A stretch of 64,000 bases of DNA from assembly GCA_030648295.1 (NCBI GenBank), contig JAUSID010000132.1, forward strand, positions 38,922 to 102,921, given 5' to 3'. Each line of letters opens with the position of its first letter. Position 1 is the stretch's first letter. The notes below the pieces were generated by a model. It did no database searches. It worked only from the letters and a program-made list of their open reading frames with translations, and was not told the origin of the DNA. The translations under genes were made by a program, and so were the position numbers. Of the stretch, positions 44,410 to 53,404 are shown piece by piece. This DNA comes from Opitutaceae bacterium (lineage in GTDB: Bacteria; Verrucomicrobiota; Verrucomicrobiia; Opitutales; Opitutaceae).

Positions 44410-44871
44410 ATGAGCTCGAAGATTCTCGTTGTTGATGACGAACCCGAAGCGCGGGAAGTGATCGGGACATACTTGCGTCAAGCCGGATTTGCCGCGCTGT
44501 TCGCAGGCGATGGGGCAACGGCGCTCACGATCGCGCGCACGGAGTTGCCTGCCCTCATTGTGCTCGACGTGATGCTGCCGCAGATGGACGGATTCGAGGT
44601 CTGTCGCGTGCTTCGGCGCGAGGCCACGACCGCGACGATCCCGATGGAATTCAAACTGCTGGAGACGCTGATCCGCGATGCCGGCCGAGTATACCGTCGC
44701 GAGGAGCTACTGCGGCAGGTGTGGCATCACGAAACGGGTTCGACCAGCCGGACGGTGGACACGCACATGCGGCGGCTGCGGGAGAAGCTGGGCCCAGCCG
44801 CGCGCCATTTGGAGACGGTCCGCGGAATTGGTTATAGGTTTTCACAGGTTTTCGCTGCTGCGAAAACCTAG
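44410..44871 (+). pseudogene. OmpR/PhoB-type response regulator with internal deletion
   Basis: 153 residues. The receiver domain starts normally (KILVVDDEPEAREVIG, phospho-Asp D53 in VLDVMLPQMDG). It breaks after ATTATIP and joins directly to EFKLLETLIRDAGR of the C-terminal winged helix. Compared with the intact PhoB at 54208, about 80 residues are missing, including the receiver switch Thr/Ser and Lys and the linker. The frame stays open and RTVDTHMRRLREKLG (recognition helix region) is intact, so a short DNA-binding protein could still be made. No partner kinase adjoins. The stop codon is provided by a palindrome of the 44846-45644 element. Confidence 0.75.
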
Positions 44872-45644
44872 GGTTCATACATGAGGGGGGCTTCTTCCAG
44901 GCACCAGCGGATGCGCGCGGCTATGGTGGGACCAATTCCATCGATGGCGGCGAGATCGTCGGCGGGGGCGACGGCTACATTTTGAACGGACCCGAAACGA
45001 GCCAGGAGTTTTTCGGCGCGGCCAGGCCCGATATCGGGGAGCCCTTGTAGTATAAACAGCTGTCGCGCCCGCCTGCCTTTGGGGCGGTAGCCGAAACGGT
45101 GAAGCGTGCCCCGAGCGAATCGGTGTACCTGGTGTCCGAGATAAGCAATGAGTCTGGCCGTCTCGGCGGGGTCACGCGATCGAAGCACTGCCAATCCGTA
45201 GAAGACGCTTACCGTGATCAGCGCGCCCTGCATCGATTCGCGCGAAACTCCCAGATCGCCAGCTGCCGCTGCTGTCCCTTCCAGGATGATGACGCCGCGT
45301 CGTGTGTCCGCCGCGATGGCCGCAGACTGCCTGAAGAGACGCGCATCCACGACCGAGGCAGCGAAATCTGCGAGCGTTTTCCGCTCAATGACGTATCTGT
45401 CTTCAACGATAAAATCACCGATACGCTGCCGCTTTATCTCGAGGATGACATCTGCCCTTGCTCGCAGCTCCGCAATCACTCCGCCCGCGTTCTCACGATC
45501 GTCGGCCACGACACGAATCAACTCCGGATGATTCACATCGACGATAGTGCTCGTTTCCAGTTCCGCGGAAACGAAAAAGATCCGCGGCCAAAATGCCCGC
45601 CCGCCTAATGTATGTACCCTAGGTTTTCGCAGCAGCGAAAACCT
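44846..45644. mobile_element. Candidate mobile unit: XPF-like nuclease gene bounded by 37-bp inverted repeats
   Basis: Left arm 44846-44882 and right arm 45608-45644 are reverse complements at 36 of 37 positions. The outer 24 bases of each arm are themselves a palindrome (AGGTTTTCGC, 4 nt, GCGAAAACCT). The inner 13 extend the match (TAGGGTTCATAC in the left arm). Between them is a single minus-strand gene. The unit sits exactly between the 3' ends of a response-regulator remnant and a secreted-protein gene, and supplies both stop codons. No target-site duplication was evident. Confidence 0.65.
44868..45536 (-). CDS. XPF/ERCC4-type nuclease with tandem helix-hairpin-helix
   Basis: 222 residues from the GTG at 45536. 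The nuclease core is complete: VVADDRENAGGVIAEL, then GDF at 40-42 and VIERKTLADF with E51-R52-K53 and D57, the GD...ERKxxxD signature of the XPF/Mus81/Hef family. The C-terminal (HhH)2 domain shows LPDIGPGRAEKLL (166-178) and IDGIGPTIAARI (198-209). Such enzymes cut branched DNA. The frame extends upstream through the right inverted repeat, but that part is translated repeat. The TAG stop lies inside the left inverted repeat. Free-standing bacterial members are uncommon in my experience; function here unknown. Confidence 0.85.
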   Translation of the reverse strand: MNHPELIRVVADDRENAGGVIAELRARADVILEIKRQRIGDFIVEDRYVIERKTLADFAASVVDARLFRQSAAIAADTRRGVIILEGTAAAAGDLGVSRESMQGALITVSVFYGLAVLRSRDPAETARLIAYLGHQVHRFARGTLHRFGYRPKGRRARQLFILQGLPDIGPGRAEKLLARFGSVQNVAVAPADDLAAIDGIGPTIAARIRWCLEEAPLMYEP

Positions 45645-47208
45645 ACCAGGTCGACCCCCGCCGGGTCGGCTGCAGCTCTCCGGGGGGGAGGGGCAGGCCC
45701 AATTCCTCGATCGCGGCGTCGAAGAGCAGCCGGCGCTGTTCGGGGCTGAGTCCCGGCTGGAACACTGCGATTCGGTAATCGCGATATGCGATTTCATTCT
45801 GGGTTTGAATTGCCACGCGATTGGCCGTCGCAAGCGCGGCATCGATGGTCGCGACATTCGTCGTCCCGAGTGCGGCGCCGGCATCCCGGCGGATGACATC
45901 GCGCTCATTGATCAATTCCACCATCTTGCGTCCATATTGGTCGGCAATCCCGGTCATCGCGGCGCGGAGCGACTCGATCTTCTGCGCGTCCTCCGGCGAG
46001 GAGGAGCCGCCGCGACCGCGGGCCGGAACCACGACGAATTTCAGCCCGGTTTCATCGAACCGATATGAAATCTGCGCCGTCGTACGGCGCGCGCCGCGCA
46101 GCGCCTCGACCGCCGTCACCGCCTGCCGCTCCGTCTCATCGCGCTTGCGCAAAAGCCGGACAATACGTTCCGTGAAGGCGGCTGGCAGCGGGGAGCGAGT
46201 GGCGGGCGGCGGCGCCGGCGGCTGCTGCGCCAGTCCAACCCGAATCCGTTCCGCGAGGGTCTCCAGTTCCACCAGCGCGGCCGCCTGCTTCGTCACGAGC
46301 CCACGAAGCGGGCTGCGCAGAAAACCGAGCGCGGCGCCGTCCTGCCGGCGGACCGCCTCGAAGAGCTCCTTCTTGAGCAGCGACTTTTTGGTCTGATACG
46401 TCGCCAGGATCGCGCCCACCTCCGCCGGCAGGTCCGCGGGAAAAGCCACGCGCGAAAGTTCGGGCTGGAAAAAAACGTGCGGGTTGTTTGCCGCGGCTTT
46501 CTGGGTGTTTTCGCCCGCGAGGAGCAGTTCCACGGCAATTTCACGCAGCAGCCGGCGCTGGGTGGGTGCGAGGCCGGCATGGTAGTACCCGTACGCGCGC
46601 ATCACATACGCCAGTTCGATGGGGGAGAAGCCGCGCCGCTCCTTGTCGGTCAGGTGCCACTCGCGCAGGTCGTTCCATCCCTGGCCGCTCGAATGCAGTT
46701 CCTCGCGGAGCTTCTCGGCCGTTTTCTCGAGTTCGATCAGCTGCGGCGTTTGTTTCCGGGCGAACGTCTCCAGCGCGCGAAGCCGTTCCTCCGGCCCGGC
46801 TTCGCGCCACCGTTCGAGTTCAGCCCGCAACTCAACCTGCGCCGCGTGCCGGGTCTGCCGGTATTGATCGACCGCGGGCTTTTGTTTGTCCGTCAAGGAA
46901 CGCCGGTACAGCCGCGTGCTCAGCTGGGGATAGAATGGCTCGTTGATGAACGCGGCGAGGTCGGCGGGGGCGGCCAGCCGGCCCGCGGACGGGACACTGC
47001 GCGCCACCGGCCGGTCGAGCGGTGGTGGAAACGGCGGAAAGAAAATCGGCACCCGCTCCATCTGCCGCATCGACATCGACATATCCGGTCCTGACGTCCC
47101 ATCGGTCTGCGCCGCGCCGTGCGTGACGCACACGAGCACGCTGCCGGCCGCCGCGCAAAGGCAGCGGCGGACCCAACGGGGAAGGGTGGGTGATGGCAGC
47201 GAAGTCAT
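45643..47208 (-). CDS. Secreted helical protein of unknown function
   Basis: 521 residues. Signal peptide after a basic start (RWVRRCLCAAAGSVLVCVTHG), then a Pro-rich stretch (FFPPFPPPLDRP), then mostly long helices with high Arg/Glu/Gln content. Pairs such as LSPEQRRLLFDAAIEEL and LAPTQRRLLREIAVELL repeat, resembling periplasmic sensor-like LTXXQ repeats (LTDKQKPAV, LTDKERRGF). The start at 47208 gives the signal peptide. The TAG stop is the foot of the right palindrome of the nuclease element, so the original C-terminus may have been altered. Not recognised further. Confidence 0.7.
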   Translation of the reverse strand: MTSLPSPTLPRWVRRCLCAAAGSVLVCVTHGAAQTDGTSGPDMSMSMRQMERVPIFFPPFPPPLDRPVARSVPSAGRLAAPADLAAFINEPFYPQLSTRLYRRSLTDKQKPAVDQYRQTRHAAQVELRAELERWREAGPEERLRALETFARKQTPQLIELEKTAEKLREELHSSGQGWNDLREWHLTDKERRGFSPIELAYVMRAYGYYHAGLAPTQRRLLREIAVELLLAGENTQKAAANNPHVFFQPELSRVAFPADLPAEVGAILATYQTKKSLLKKELFEAVRRQDGAALGFLRSPLRGLVTKQAAALVELETLAERIRVGLAQQPPAPPPATRSPLPAAFTERIVRLLRKRDETERQAVTAVEALRGARRTTAQISYRFDETGLKFVVVPARGRGGSSSPEDAQKIESLRAAMTGIADQYGRKMVELINERDVIRRDAGAALGTTNVATIDAALATANRVAIQTQNEIAYRDYRIAVFQPGLSPEQRRLLFDAAIEELGLPLPPGELQPTRRGSTW

Positions 47209-47587
47209 GGGTTTTTCCGTGGGGGCGGAATGGCCAGATTTGTGGCAAGGGTTTCTTATGGGTCCGCTCGTCGGCGCCGCGAGCATGTTCTCTCCTGCCC
47301 GGACGACGATTCGCGCCGACAGCGGCTTGTGGTGGGTGGAGTGCCCTCACCATCGGCACGGGATTCGAGACGAGCCGTTCACACCGGGCGTCTGCCCGGC
47401 TGCGAGCACACCGCCCACGACTGGTGGGCGGAAAAAGCCGGCCATCCGTTGCGGGCACCAGGTTTTTCCCGGCGGCGGCGGGCAATTACCGGCAGACGAA
47501 ACCGTTCCAATTTCGTAACCGTACCGCCACGTGATTGTCACAATTCGCGGGTATGTTGGTTCGATCCCCGTGCCTGACGGGGTCTCG
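47209..47587. other. Divergent intergenic region before the porin
   Basis: About 380 bases between the secreted helical protein (minus) and the porin (plus). The only feature seen is the Pho-box-like array at 47513-47541. Confidence 0.55.
47513..47541 (+). promoter_or_regulatory. Pho-box-like array before the porin/pst operon
   Basis: Units TCGTAAC (47513), CCGCCAC (47524) and TTGTCAC (47535), 11 bp apart, 46 bases before the chosen porin start. TTGTCAC is one base from the classical CTGTCAC half-site. It heads the gene run leading to pst, phoU, phoB and phoR, where PhoB control would be expected. Confidence 0.6.
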
Positions 47588-48880
47588 ATGCAAACACCCA
47601 TGATTCCACGCTCTACGATTCGATTCCTGGCGGCGGTCGCCGGAATCTTTGGCGGCTTGAACCTTGCCATCGCCCAGGACAGCGCTGCGCTGATCAACGC
47701 ACTGATTCGAAAGGGGATCCTTACCAATCAGGAGGCGGAGGACATCCGCGCCGACCTGATCAAGGAGAGCAACACCGTCCCGGCGCACGCGTTTGGCGGC
47801 GGTAAATTCACCGATCGGCTTTCCGTCGGCATGCGAATGCAGATCCAATACGCGAACCTCGGCACCGAGATTCGCGGCAACCCGGTCAAGCCGGTTTTTA
47901 CCGACCATGCGTTTTTGCGCCGGATGTATCTTACGCTCAAGGCGGGCGTGGGTGGCAATTGGGGAGCTCAGTTCACCTACGATTTTGCCGGTGGCAGCTA
48001 CGACGACGCGATCGTCATTTGGGAACCGAGCCGGGAGATGAAATTCAATTTTGGGCTGCGCAAGGTGAACGTTGCCTACGAAGAGCGCTCGTCGAGCGGC
48101 AATCTGAAGTCGATCGAACGTTCGGGAGTGACCCGGTACTTCGTGGAATCGAACAACGGCCGGCGGCTCGGTGCCGCGAGCTATCGCATTGGCGCGTTCT
48201 TCGACGGCAAACGCGAAGTCACCAACACGGTCGGCCTGGTTTACAGTGCCGCCATCACGAACCCCGAGCGCAACGAGACCTTTGCGGGTGCTTCCGCAGC
48301 CGGCGACAACACCAACAACCACGTCGCACTCTGGGGCAGTGTCGGCATCACCGGCAAACTGGCCGGGAACCGGGGGACCTGGATCGCGGGTGTTGGTTAC
48401 GGATTCGAACCCGACCAGGGAGGGTTTGGCACCGCCAATCGCGGCCGTGGCTTCGATCTCAGCCTGTATTCAGGTTACTTTGACATGACCTTTGGCCGAT
48501 TCGGGCTGCTGGCGGAATACCTCACGGCGGATGTCCAGCGCGGTCGCGCGACTCCGGGGAACGGTGATGCCTGGCCGCGTGGGTTCTTCATTCAACCGAG
48601 TTTCCTGCTGACCGACACGGTTGAGGCGGTTGTCCGCTACCAGTGGCTTGATTCCGATCACCGCGGATTGACGCTCGCCGATGTGGTTCGCTCGGCGCCG
48701 GGCGGCGTGGTCATGGACAAGTTCACCGAGTGGTATGGCGGTCTCAACTGGTATCTGCGCGCGCTCGATCTGCGGCTCCAGCTCGGCGGCATCTATGGCG
48801 AGACGAAGGACACCGTTGCCGGCGCGCCCGTGAAAGCGAAGACGGTCGGTGTTCGTTCGCAGCTCCAGCTACAATTCTGA
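47588..48880 (+). CDS. Phosphate-selective porin, OprP/OprO family
   Basis: Outer-membrane channel of 430 residues. The signal peptide region is IRFLAAVAGIFGGLNLAIA, then a short helical segment (LINALIRKGILTNQEAEDI), as in many verrucomicrobial porins of this group. The barrel follows (HAFLRRMYLTLKAGVG, WGAQFTYDFAGG, ADVQRGRATPGNGDAWPRG, YQWLDSDHRGLTL) and ends QLQLQF, with terminal Phe. By family it passes phosphate or polyphosphate. ATGs at 47588 and 47600 are both plausible. Directly upstream of pstS1 across a hairpin; first gene of the Pho island. Confidence 0.88.
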   Translation: MQTPMIPRSTIRFLAAVAGIFGGLNLAIAQDSAALINALIRKGILTNQEAEDIRADLIKESNTVPAHAFGGGKFTDRLSVGMRMQIQYANLGTEIRGNPVKPVFTDHAFLRRMYLTLKAGVGGNWGAQFTYDFAGGSYDDAIVIWEPSREMKFNFGLRKVNVAYEERSSSGNLKSIERSGVTRYFVESNNGRRLGAASYRIGAFFDGKREVTNTVGLVYSAAITNPERNETFAGASAAGDNTNNHVALWGSVGITGKLAGNRGTWIAGVGYGFEPDQGGFGTANRGRGFDLSLYSGYFDMTFGRFGLLAEYLTADVQRGRATPGNGDAWPRGFFIQPSFLLTDTVEAVVRYQWLDSDHRGLTLADVVRSAPGGVVMDKFTEWYGGLNWYLRALDLRLQLGGIYGETKDTVAGAPVKAKTVGVRSQLQLQF

Positions 48881-48911
48881 CACCACAAATCGCCTGCCAC
48901 TTTTTCCACCG

Positions 48912-49006
48912 GTCATTCTGAGCGAAGCGAAGAATCCAATTGGATGCTCGCAGCCAAGAATCGGCATCGCATCTCCTGCTGGATTCTTCGCTGCGCTCAG
49001 AATGAC
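48912..49006. repeat. Repeat E: long hairpin
   Basis: Arms 48912-48938 (GTCATTCTGAGCGAAGCGAA...) and 48980-49006 are inverted with one mismatch in 27. A single arm lies at 29988-30014 and a start of one at 63961. Placed between porin and pstS1; it might act as an mRNA stabiliser or attenuator. Confidence 0.8.
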
Positions 49007-49020
49007 AAAGAAAACACCTC

Positions 49021-49827
49021 ATGAAAACAAAACTTCTTATCCTCCTCGCGCTTGGCGCCGCGACGATCGCACCGGCGCAGAACCTCGTCATCAAAGGCTC
49101 CGACACCCTCGGCGCGAAGCTCGTCCCGCAGCTGGCCGAGGAATACAAGGCAAAGCACCCCGGCGTCTCGTTCGAGATCGCCGCCGAGGGTTCCACCACC
49201 GGCATCGCCGCCATTATCGACGGGACGGCCCAGATTGGCATGAGCTCGCGGCGCGCCAAGTCGACCGAGACATCACTCGCGACGGCGAAAGGTGTGACGC
49301 TCAAGCCCACCATCGTCGCGCACGACGGCATCGGGATTATCGTCCACGCCAACAATCCGATCACGAAACTGTCGAAGCGCCAGGTGGAGCAGATTTTCGC
49401 CGGTGATGTCACCGACTGGTCTGCGGTTGGCGGCAAAGCGGGCAAAATTTCGATCTATACGCGCAACACATCGTCGGGCACGTATTCGGACTTCAAGCAG
49501 CTCGCGATGAACAATCGCGACTACGCGCGCTCGTCGCAGAAGATGGCCGGTAACGAGCAGATTGCGGCCGAGGTCGGCAAAAACCCCAACGGGATCGGTT
49601 ACGTCGGCCTGGCTTATCTCCAGGCGTCGGGCATAAAAGCGGTTGCCATCGACGGGCGCCTTCCGACGAAGGAGACGGTGTTGAAACACCTGTATCCGCT
49701 GGCGCGTCCGACCTTCTATTACACCAATGGCGAGCCGACGGGTGAAGCCGCGAAATTCGTCGAGTTCACGCTCAGTCCCGAGGGCAAGCGGATTGCCGAG
49801 AAAGTTGGGTTTGTTGCGCCCGAATGA
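49021..49827 (+). CDS. pstS1: Phosphate-binding protein PstS (system 1)
   Basis: 268 residues. Signal peptide (KTKLLILLALGAATIAPAQ) without lipobox, so a soluble periplasmic form. The fold is PstS-like: NLVIKGSDTLGAKLVPQL, VSFEIAAEGSTTGIAAII, AQIGMSSRRAK, YTRNTSSGTYSDFKQ (phosphate-binding Ser/Thr) and IGYVGLAYLQ. Feeds PstC1/PstA1/PstB1. Separated from the porin by repeat E. Its SGTYSDFKQL loop is like that of PstS2 at 57592, but the two proteins are otherwise diverged. Confidence 0.92.
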   Translation: MKTKLLILLALGAATIAPAQNLVIKGSDTLGAKLVPQLAEEYKAKHPGVSFEIAAEGSTTGIAAIIDGTAQIGMSSRRAKSTETSLATAKGVTLKPTIVAHDGIGIIVHANNPITKLSKRQVEQIFAGDVTDWSAVGGKAGKISIYTRNTSSGTYSDFKQLAMNNRDYARSSQKMAGNEQIAAEVGKNPNGIGYVGLAYLQASGIKAVAIDGRLPTKETVLKHLYPLARPTFYYTNGEPTGEAAKFVEFTLSPEGKRIAEKVGFVAPE

Positions 49828-49866
49828 AACTCCGGGCCGGGCCAGTCCGGAATCACCCAGGGATGC

Positions 49867-51468
49867 ATGACTGACACTACCATCACCGCGCCGGCGCAAT
49901 TTCCGGTGATCAAGCGCCGGCTGCGGTTTCTCGGGCTGACGCGCGACGATACCATCCGCGCTTTTTTTGGCGGGAATGCGCTTGTCGCGGTCATCGTGCT
50001 TGCGCTCATCACGGTGTTTCTCGCGCGCGAGGGCTTCGGTTTCTTTGCGCAGAACCGCATGAATCTCGAGGTCTACCGCCGTGCCGGGCTCGAATACGTC
50101 GACTTCATCCGGCAGCAAACCGACGACCACACGGCTTTGACGCGATATCTGGCGGACATCCGGCTCCACTGGTTCGCGGTTCTGACGGAGCAGGAAAAAC
50201 GCCCGGTCAACGATGCCAACGCGGCGCTAGCGCCGTTCGACGCGTTTGCGGAAAAGTTCGCCGCGGCAGTCGAGCCGCTGCGCGCATTGGCATCGGAACT
50301 CGGCGAAGTCGCGACCGCGATCAAAACAAAGTTCGCGGTCGCTGAGGATCGGAAAATCGAAAGAGAACAGCTACTGGAGGCGGGGAAAGAGGCCGCAGCG
50401 GCCGGGGTGAAAATCGAACCGATCGATTTTGCAACGGAGCTCGAACCGCTGCTCGGCACGTTGCCGGCTTACAAGCAGACGAGTCGCGAATTTGCCCGGG
50501 GTCTCGTCACGCTGCTCGACTCGGCGCCGGCGATACCGACGCCGGAGCTGCGACGCCGGATGGACAACCTGAAGCGGCTCACGCGCGATTACGTCGCGGG
50601 GTTCCCGCAGATCGGGCAGAAGCTCGAGACGTGGGACTTCACCCGCCCGGTTGCGGCAGGGCAGGCATTCACTTCGTTCGTGTTTGGCCGCCAGTGGCTC
50701 ACGGCGAGCTTCTGGCAGGACTGGTATGGCATCATCCCACTTTTCGTGGGTTCGCTGATGGTGGGCGCGGTCGCACTGCTGCTCGCCGTGCCGCTCGGCG
50801 TCGGCGCGGCGATCTACGTCAACCAGGTCGCCGGCGTGCACGAACAGCGGATCATCAAACCGGGCATCGAATTCATCTCTGCGATTCCGTCGGTTGTGCT
50901 CGGATTCTTTGGCATCGCGGTGTTCGGGGAAGCGCTTCGTCAGTTGTCGCAGGTTTCCTGGCTCTCCTGGATGCCGGGTTTTCCCTACGGCGAGCGGCTG
51001 AACATTCTCACGGCCGGATGCCTGCTCGCCCTCGTCGCGGTGCCGACGATTTTCACGCTGGCGGAGGACGCGCTGAACAATGTGCCGCGCGCGTTCAAGG
51101 AGGCGTCCTTCGCGCTCGGAGCCTCCCGCCTGCAGACAATTTTGCGCATCGTGGTGCCGGCGTCGCTTTCCGGCATCATTGCGGCCGTGCTGTTGGGGTT
51201 CGGCCGGGTCGTTGGTGAAACGATGGTGGTGCTGTTGTGCGCGGGCAACCGGATCGCAATTCCCGATTTCACGCATGGCCTCGCGGTGATCACGGAGCCG
51301 GTGCACACGATGACGGGAATCATTGCGCAGGAAATGGGGGAGGTGGTCCGTGGCAGCATCCACTATCGCGCGCTGTTCATGGTCGGGCTCGTGCTCTTCG
51401 CCCTCTCCCTGGCGATCAACTATGCGGCGCAAAAAATCGTGCGGCGGTATCGGATTTCAATCGGATGA
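49867..51468 (+). CDS. pstC1: Phosphate ABC permease PstC (system 1), with large insert
   Basis: 533 residues against about 300-320 for typical PstC. After TM1 ([16 protein letters not shown]) there is an insert of roughly 200 residues (about 55-265), mostly helical and charged ([33 protein letters not shown]). The standard permease follows: [38 protein letters not shown], the EAA-type loop [20 protein letters not shown] and [13 protein letters not shown]. The insert should be periplasmic. Start overlaps nothing; stop overlaps pstA1 (ATGA). The insert may contact PstS1 or the wall; this is inference. Confidence 0.9.
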   Translation: MTDTTITAPAQFPVIKRRLRFLGLTRDDTIRAFFGGNALVAVIVLALITVFLAREGFGFFAQNRMNLEVYRRAGLEYVDFIRQQTDDHTALTRYLADIRLHWFAVLTEQEKRPVNDANAALAPFDAFAEKFAAAVEPLRALASELGEVATAIKTKFAVAEDRKIEREQLLEAGKEAAAAGVKIEPIDFATELEPLLGTLPAYKQTSREFARGLVTLLDSAPAIPTPELRRRMDNLKRLTRDYVAGFPQIGQKLETWDFTRPVAAGQAFTSFVFGRQWLTASFWQDWYGIIPLFVGSLMVGAVALLLAVPLGVGAAIYVNQVAGVHEQRIIKPGIEFISAIPSVVLGFFGIAVFGEALRQLSQVSWLSWMPGFPYGERLNILTAGCLLALVAVPTIFTLAEDALNNVPRAFKEASFALGASRLQTILRIVVPASLSGIIAAVLLGFGRVVGETMVVLLCAGNRIAIPDFTHGLAVITEPVHTMTGIIAQEMGEVVRGSIHYRALFMVGLVLFALSLAINYAAQKIVRRYRISIG

Positions 51469-52505
51469 ACCCGGCCTTGCATGTCTTCGCGGCCCGGACG
51501 AGCGGCGTCCGCCGCATGGAGCGTGGTGTCTTCTGGCTCTTTCGGCTGGCCACCTACTTCGTGCTGCTGTGCGGCGCAGTGGTGTTGTTGAACATTTTCT
51601 TCAAAGGCGCGCCGACGGTGTTCAAGTCGGAGGCGCCGTTCATCAATACCACGTTCCTCACCCAGGCGCCCGAATCGCTCTATATTTTCGAGTGGAAGGG
51701 CCGGAGGATGGAACTGGGCGACCGTGAGTTTCGCGCGTTCAAGGAGAAGAATCCCGACGCGGCGAAGGTGGAGGCGGAGAGCTACGTCTACTCGGCCGGT
51801 GGAATTTTCCCCTGCATTGTTGGCACGCTGCTCCTCGTTCTCGGGGCGATGACGATCGCGCTGGTGCTCGGGGTCTGCGCCGCGATTTATCTCAACGAAT
51901 ACGCGAAGGAAGGCCGCTTCATCCGGTTCATCCGGCTCGCGATTCTCAATCTGGCCGGCGTGCCCTCGATTGTCTTCGGGTTGTTCGGGTTCGGGCTGTT
52001 TGTGATTTTCTTCGGCTGGAACGTTTCGTTGCTGGCGGGCTGGTTCACGCTCGCATTCATGGTTTTGCCGGTCGTTGTCACCGCGAGCGAGGAATCACTC
52101 AAGGGGGTGCCGAAAGGGTTCCGCGAGGGTTCACTCGCGCTTGGCGCGTCGAAGTGGCAGACGATCCGGAAGAACGTATTGCCTTACGCGCTGCCGGGAA
52201 TTCTCACGTCTGCCATTCTCGGCGTCGCGCGCGTTGCCGGCGAGACTGCTCCGATCATGTTCACCGCCGCCTATGTCGTGCGGGACAAGCTGCCATGGCA
52301 GGTGGAGCGTTTCAGCGACGCGTTTTTCCAGGGTGTGATGGCCCTGCCTTATCACATCTATGTCGTCAGCTCGAAGATTCCGCAGAACGAGCACACCGAG
52401 CGGGTGCAATATGGCACCGCCTTCGTGTTCCTCGTGCTCGTGGCGCTGATTGCGACGGTCTCAATCGTGCTGCGAAATCATCTCCGCCGCCGCCACCAAT
52501 GGTGA
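51465..52505 (+). CDS. pstA1: Phosphate ABC permease PstA (system 1)
   Basis: 346 residues, longer than usual because about 70 residues are inserted after TM1 ([39 protein letters not shown]). The core is normal: [75 protein letters not shown] and [15 protein letters not shown]. Overlaps pstC1 by ATGA and pstB1 by seven bases. The extended loop matches the pattern of an enlarged periplasmic face in PstC1. Confidence 0.92.
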   Translation: MNPALHVFAARTSGVRRMERGVFWLFRLATYFVLLCGAVVLLNIFFKGAPTVFKSEAPFINTTFLTQAPESLYIFEWKGRRMELGDREFRAFKEKNPDAAKVEAESYVYSAGGIFPCIVGTLLLVLGAMTIALVLGVCAAIYLNEYAKEGRFIRFIRLAILNLAGVPSIVFGLFGFGLFVIFFGWNVSLLAGWFTLAFMVLPVVVTASEESLKGVPKGFREGSLALGASKWQTIRKNVLPYALPGILTSAILGVARVAGETAPIMFTAAYVVRDKLPWQVERFSDAFFQGVMALPYHIYVVSSKIPQNEHTERVQYGTAFVFLVLVALIATVSIVLRNHLRRRHQW

Positions 52506-53401
52506 CCGCCGAACCTCCGCCCATGGACCCTGGCCCTCCCACGCCCATCTCTGCCCCGGCTCAGCCCCGCGCTGCGATGGTACGGCCGCCGACCGCCGCC
52601 ATCCCGATCGCCGCGACGACAAGCGCGCGATCCAATCGAGCGAGCGATGTAATCGTGGAAATCGAAAAGCTGGATTTCTTCTACGGGGCGACGCCGGCGC
52701 TGCACGACATCACGCTGGACATCGAGCCCAAGAAAGTGACCGCGTTCATCGGCCCATCCGGTTGCGGCAAATCCACGCTGCTGCGCTGCCTCAACCGGAT
52801 GAACGACTTGATCGAAGGCACGCGCATCGGGGGCGGCACCGTCCGGATTCACGGGGTCGACATCTACCAGCGCAACGTCGACGTGATCGAGCTGCGCAAG
52901 CGCGTCGGCATGGTGTTCCAGAAATCGAATCCGTTTCCGAAGTCGATCTACGAGAACATCACCTACGGGCTTCGCCTGCAGGGCCTGCGCGACAAGGCGA
53001 AGTTCGATGAAGTGGTGGAGAAATCCCTTCGCGGCGCCGCGCTGTGGGACGAAGTGAAGGATCGGCTGCACACCAGCGGGCTCGGGCTTTCCGGCGGTCA
53101 GCAACAGCGGCTTTGCATCGCGCGGGCAATCGCGGTTGAGCCCGAGATCATTTTGATGGACGAGCCATGCTCGGCGCTCGATCCGGTGGCAACGGCGAAA
53201 ATCGAGGAGTTGATCCAGGAGCTGCGGGCGCGTTTCACGATTGTGATCGTGACCCACAACATGCAGCAGGCGGCTCGCATGTCGGAGCGCACGGCATTTT
53301 TCTACCTCGGAAAATTGATCGAATACTCGAACACGCGGGACATCTTCACCAACCCCGTGAATCCCCAGACCGAGGCTTATGTCTCGGGCCGGTTCGGCTG
53401 A
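52499..53401 (+). CDS. pstB1: Phosphate ABC ATPase PstB (system 1)
   Basis: 300 residues with an extra Pro/Ala-rich N-terminal segment of about 55 ([15 protein letters not shown]). All ABC motifs are canonical: Walker [10 protein letters not shown]-loop [12 protein letters not shown], signature [15 protein letters not shown], Walker [15 protein letters not shown]-loop [15 protein letters not shown]. It should work as a homodimer with two active sites, in contrast to PstB2/PstB3. ATG at 52499 overlaps the pstA1 stop. A fold-back heptamer array separates it from phoU1. Confidence 0.94.
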   Translation: MVTAEPPPMDPGPPTPISAPAQPRAAMVRPPTAAIPIAATTSARSNRASDVIVEIEKLDFFYGATPALHDITLDIEPKKVTAFIGPSGCGKSTLLRCLNRMNDLIEGTRIGGGTVRIHGVDIYQRNVDVIELRKRVGMVFQKSNPFPKSIYENITYGLRLQGLRDKAKFDEVVEKSLRGAALWDEVKDRLHTSGLGLSGGQQQRLCIARAIAVEPEIILMDEPCSALDPVATAKIEELIQELRARFTIVIVTHNMQQAARMSERTAFFYLGKLIEYSNTRDIFTNPVNPQTEAYVSGRFG

Positions 53402-53404
53402 TGG

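Noticed and set aside
44846..45644. Integron cassette (attC-bounded gene)
   Set aside because: The bounding sequences are two inverse copies with a simple palindrome, not attC sites with paired R/L boxes, and no integrase is present.
47558..47575. tRNA T-arm-like sequence GGTTCGATCCCCG
   Set aside because: No acceptor stem, anticodon arm or D-arm can be built around it; chance match just before the porin start.
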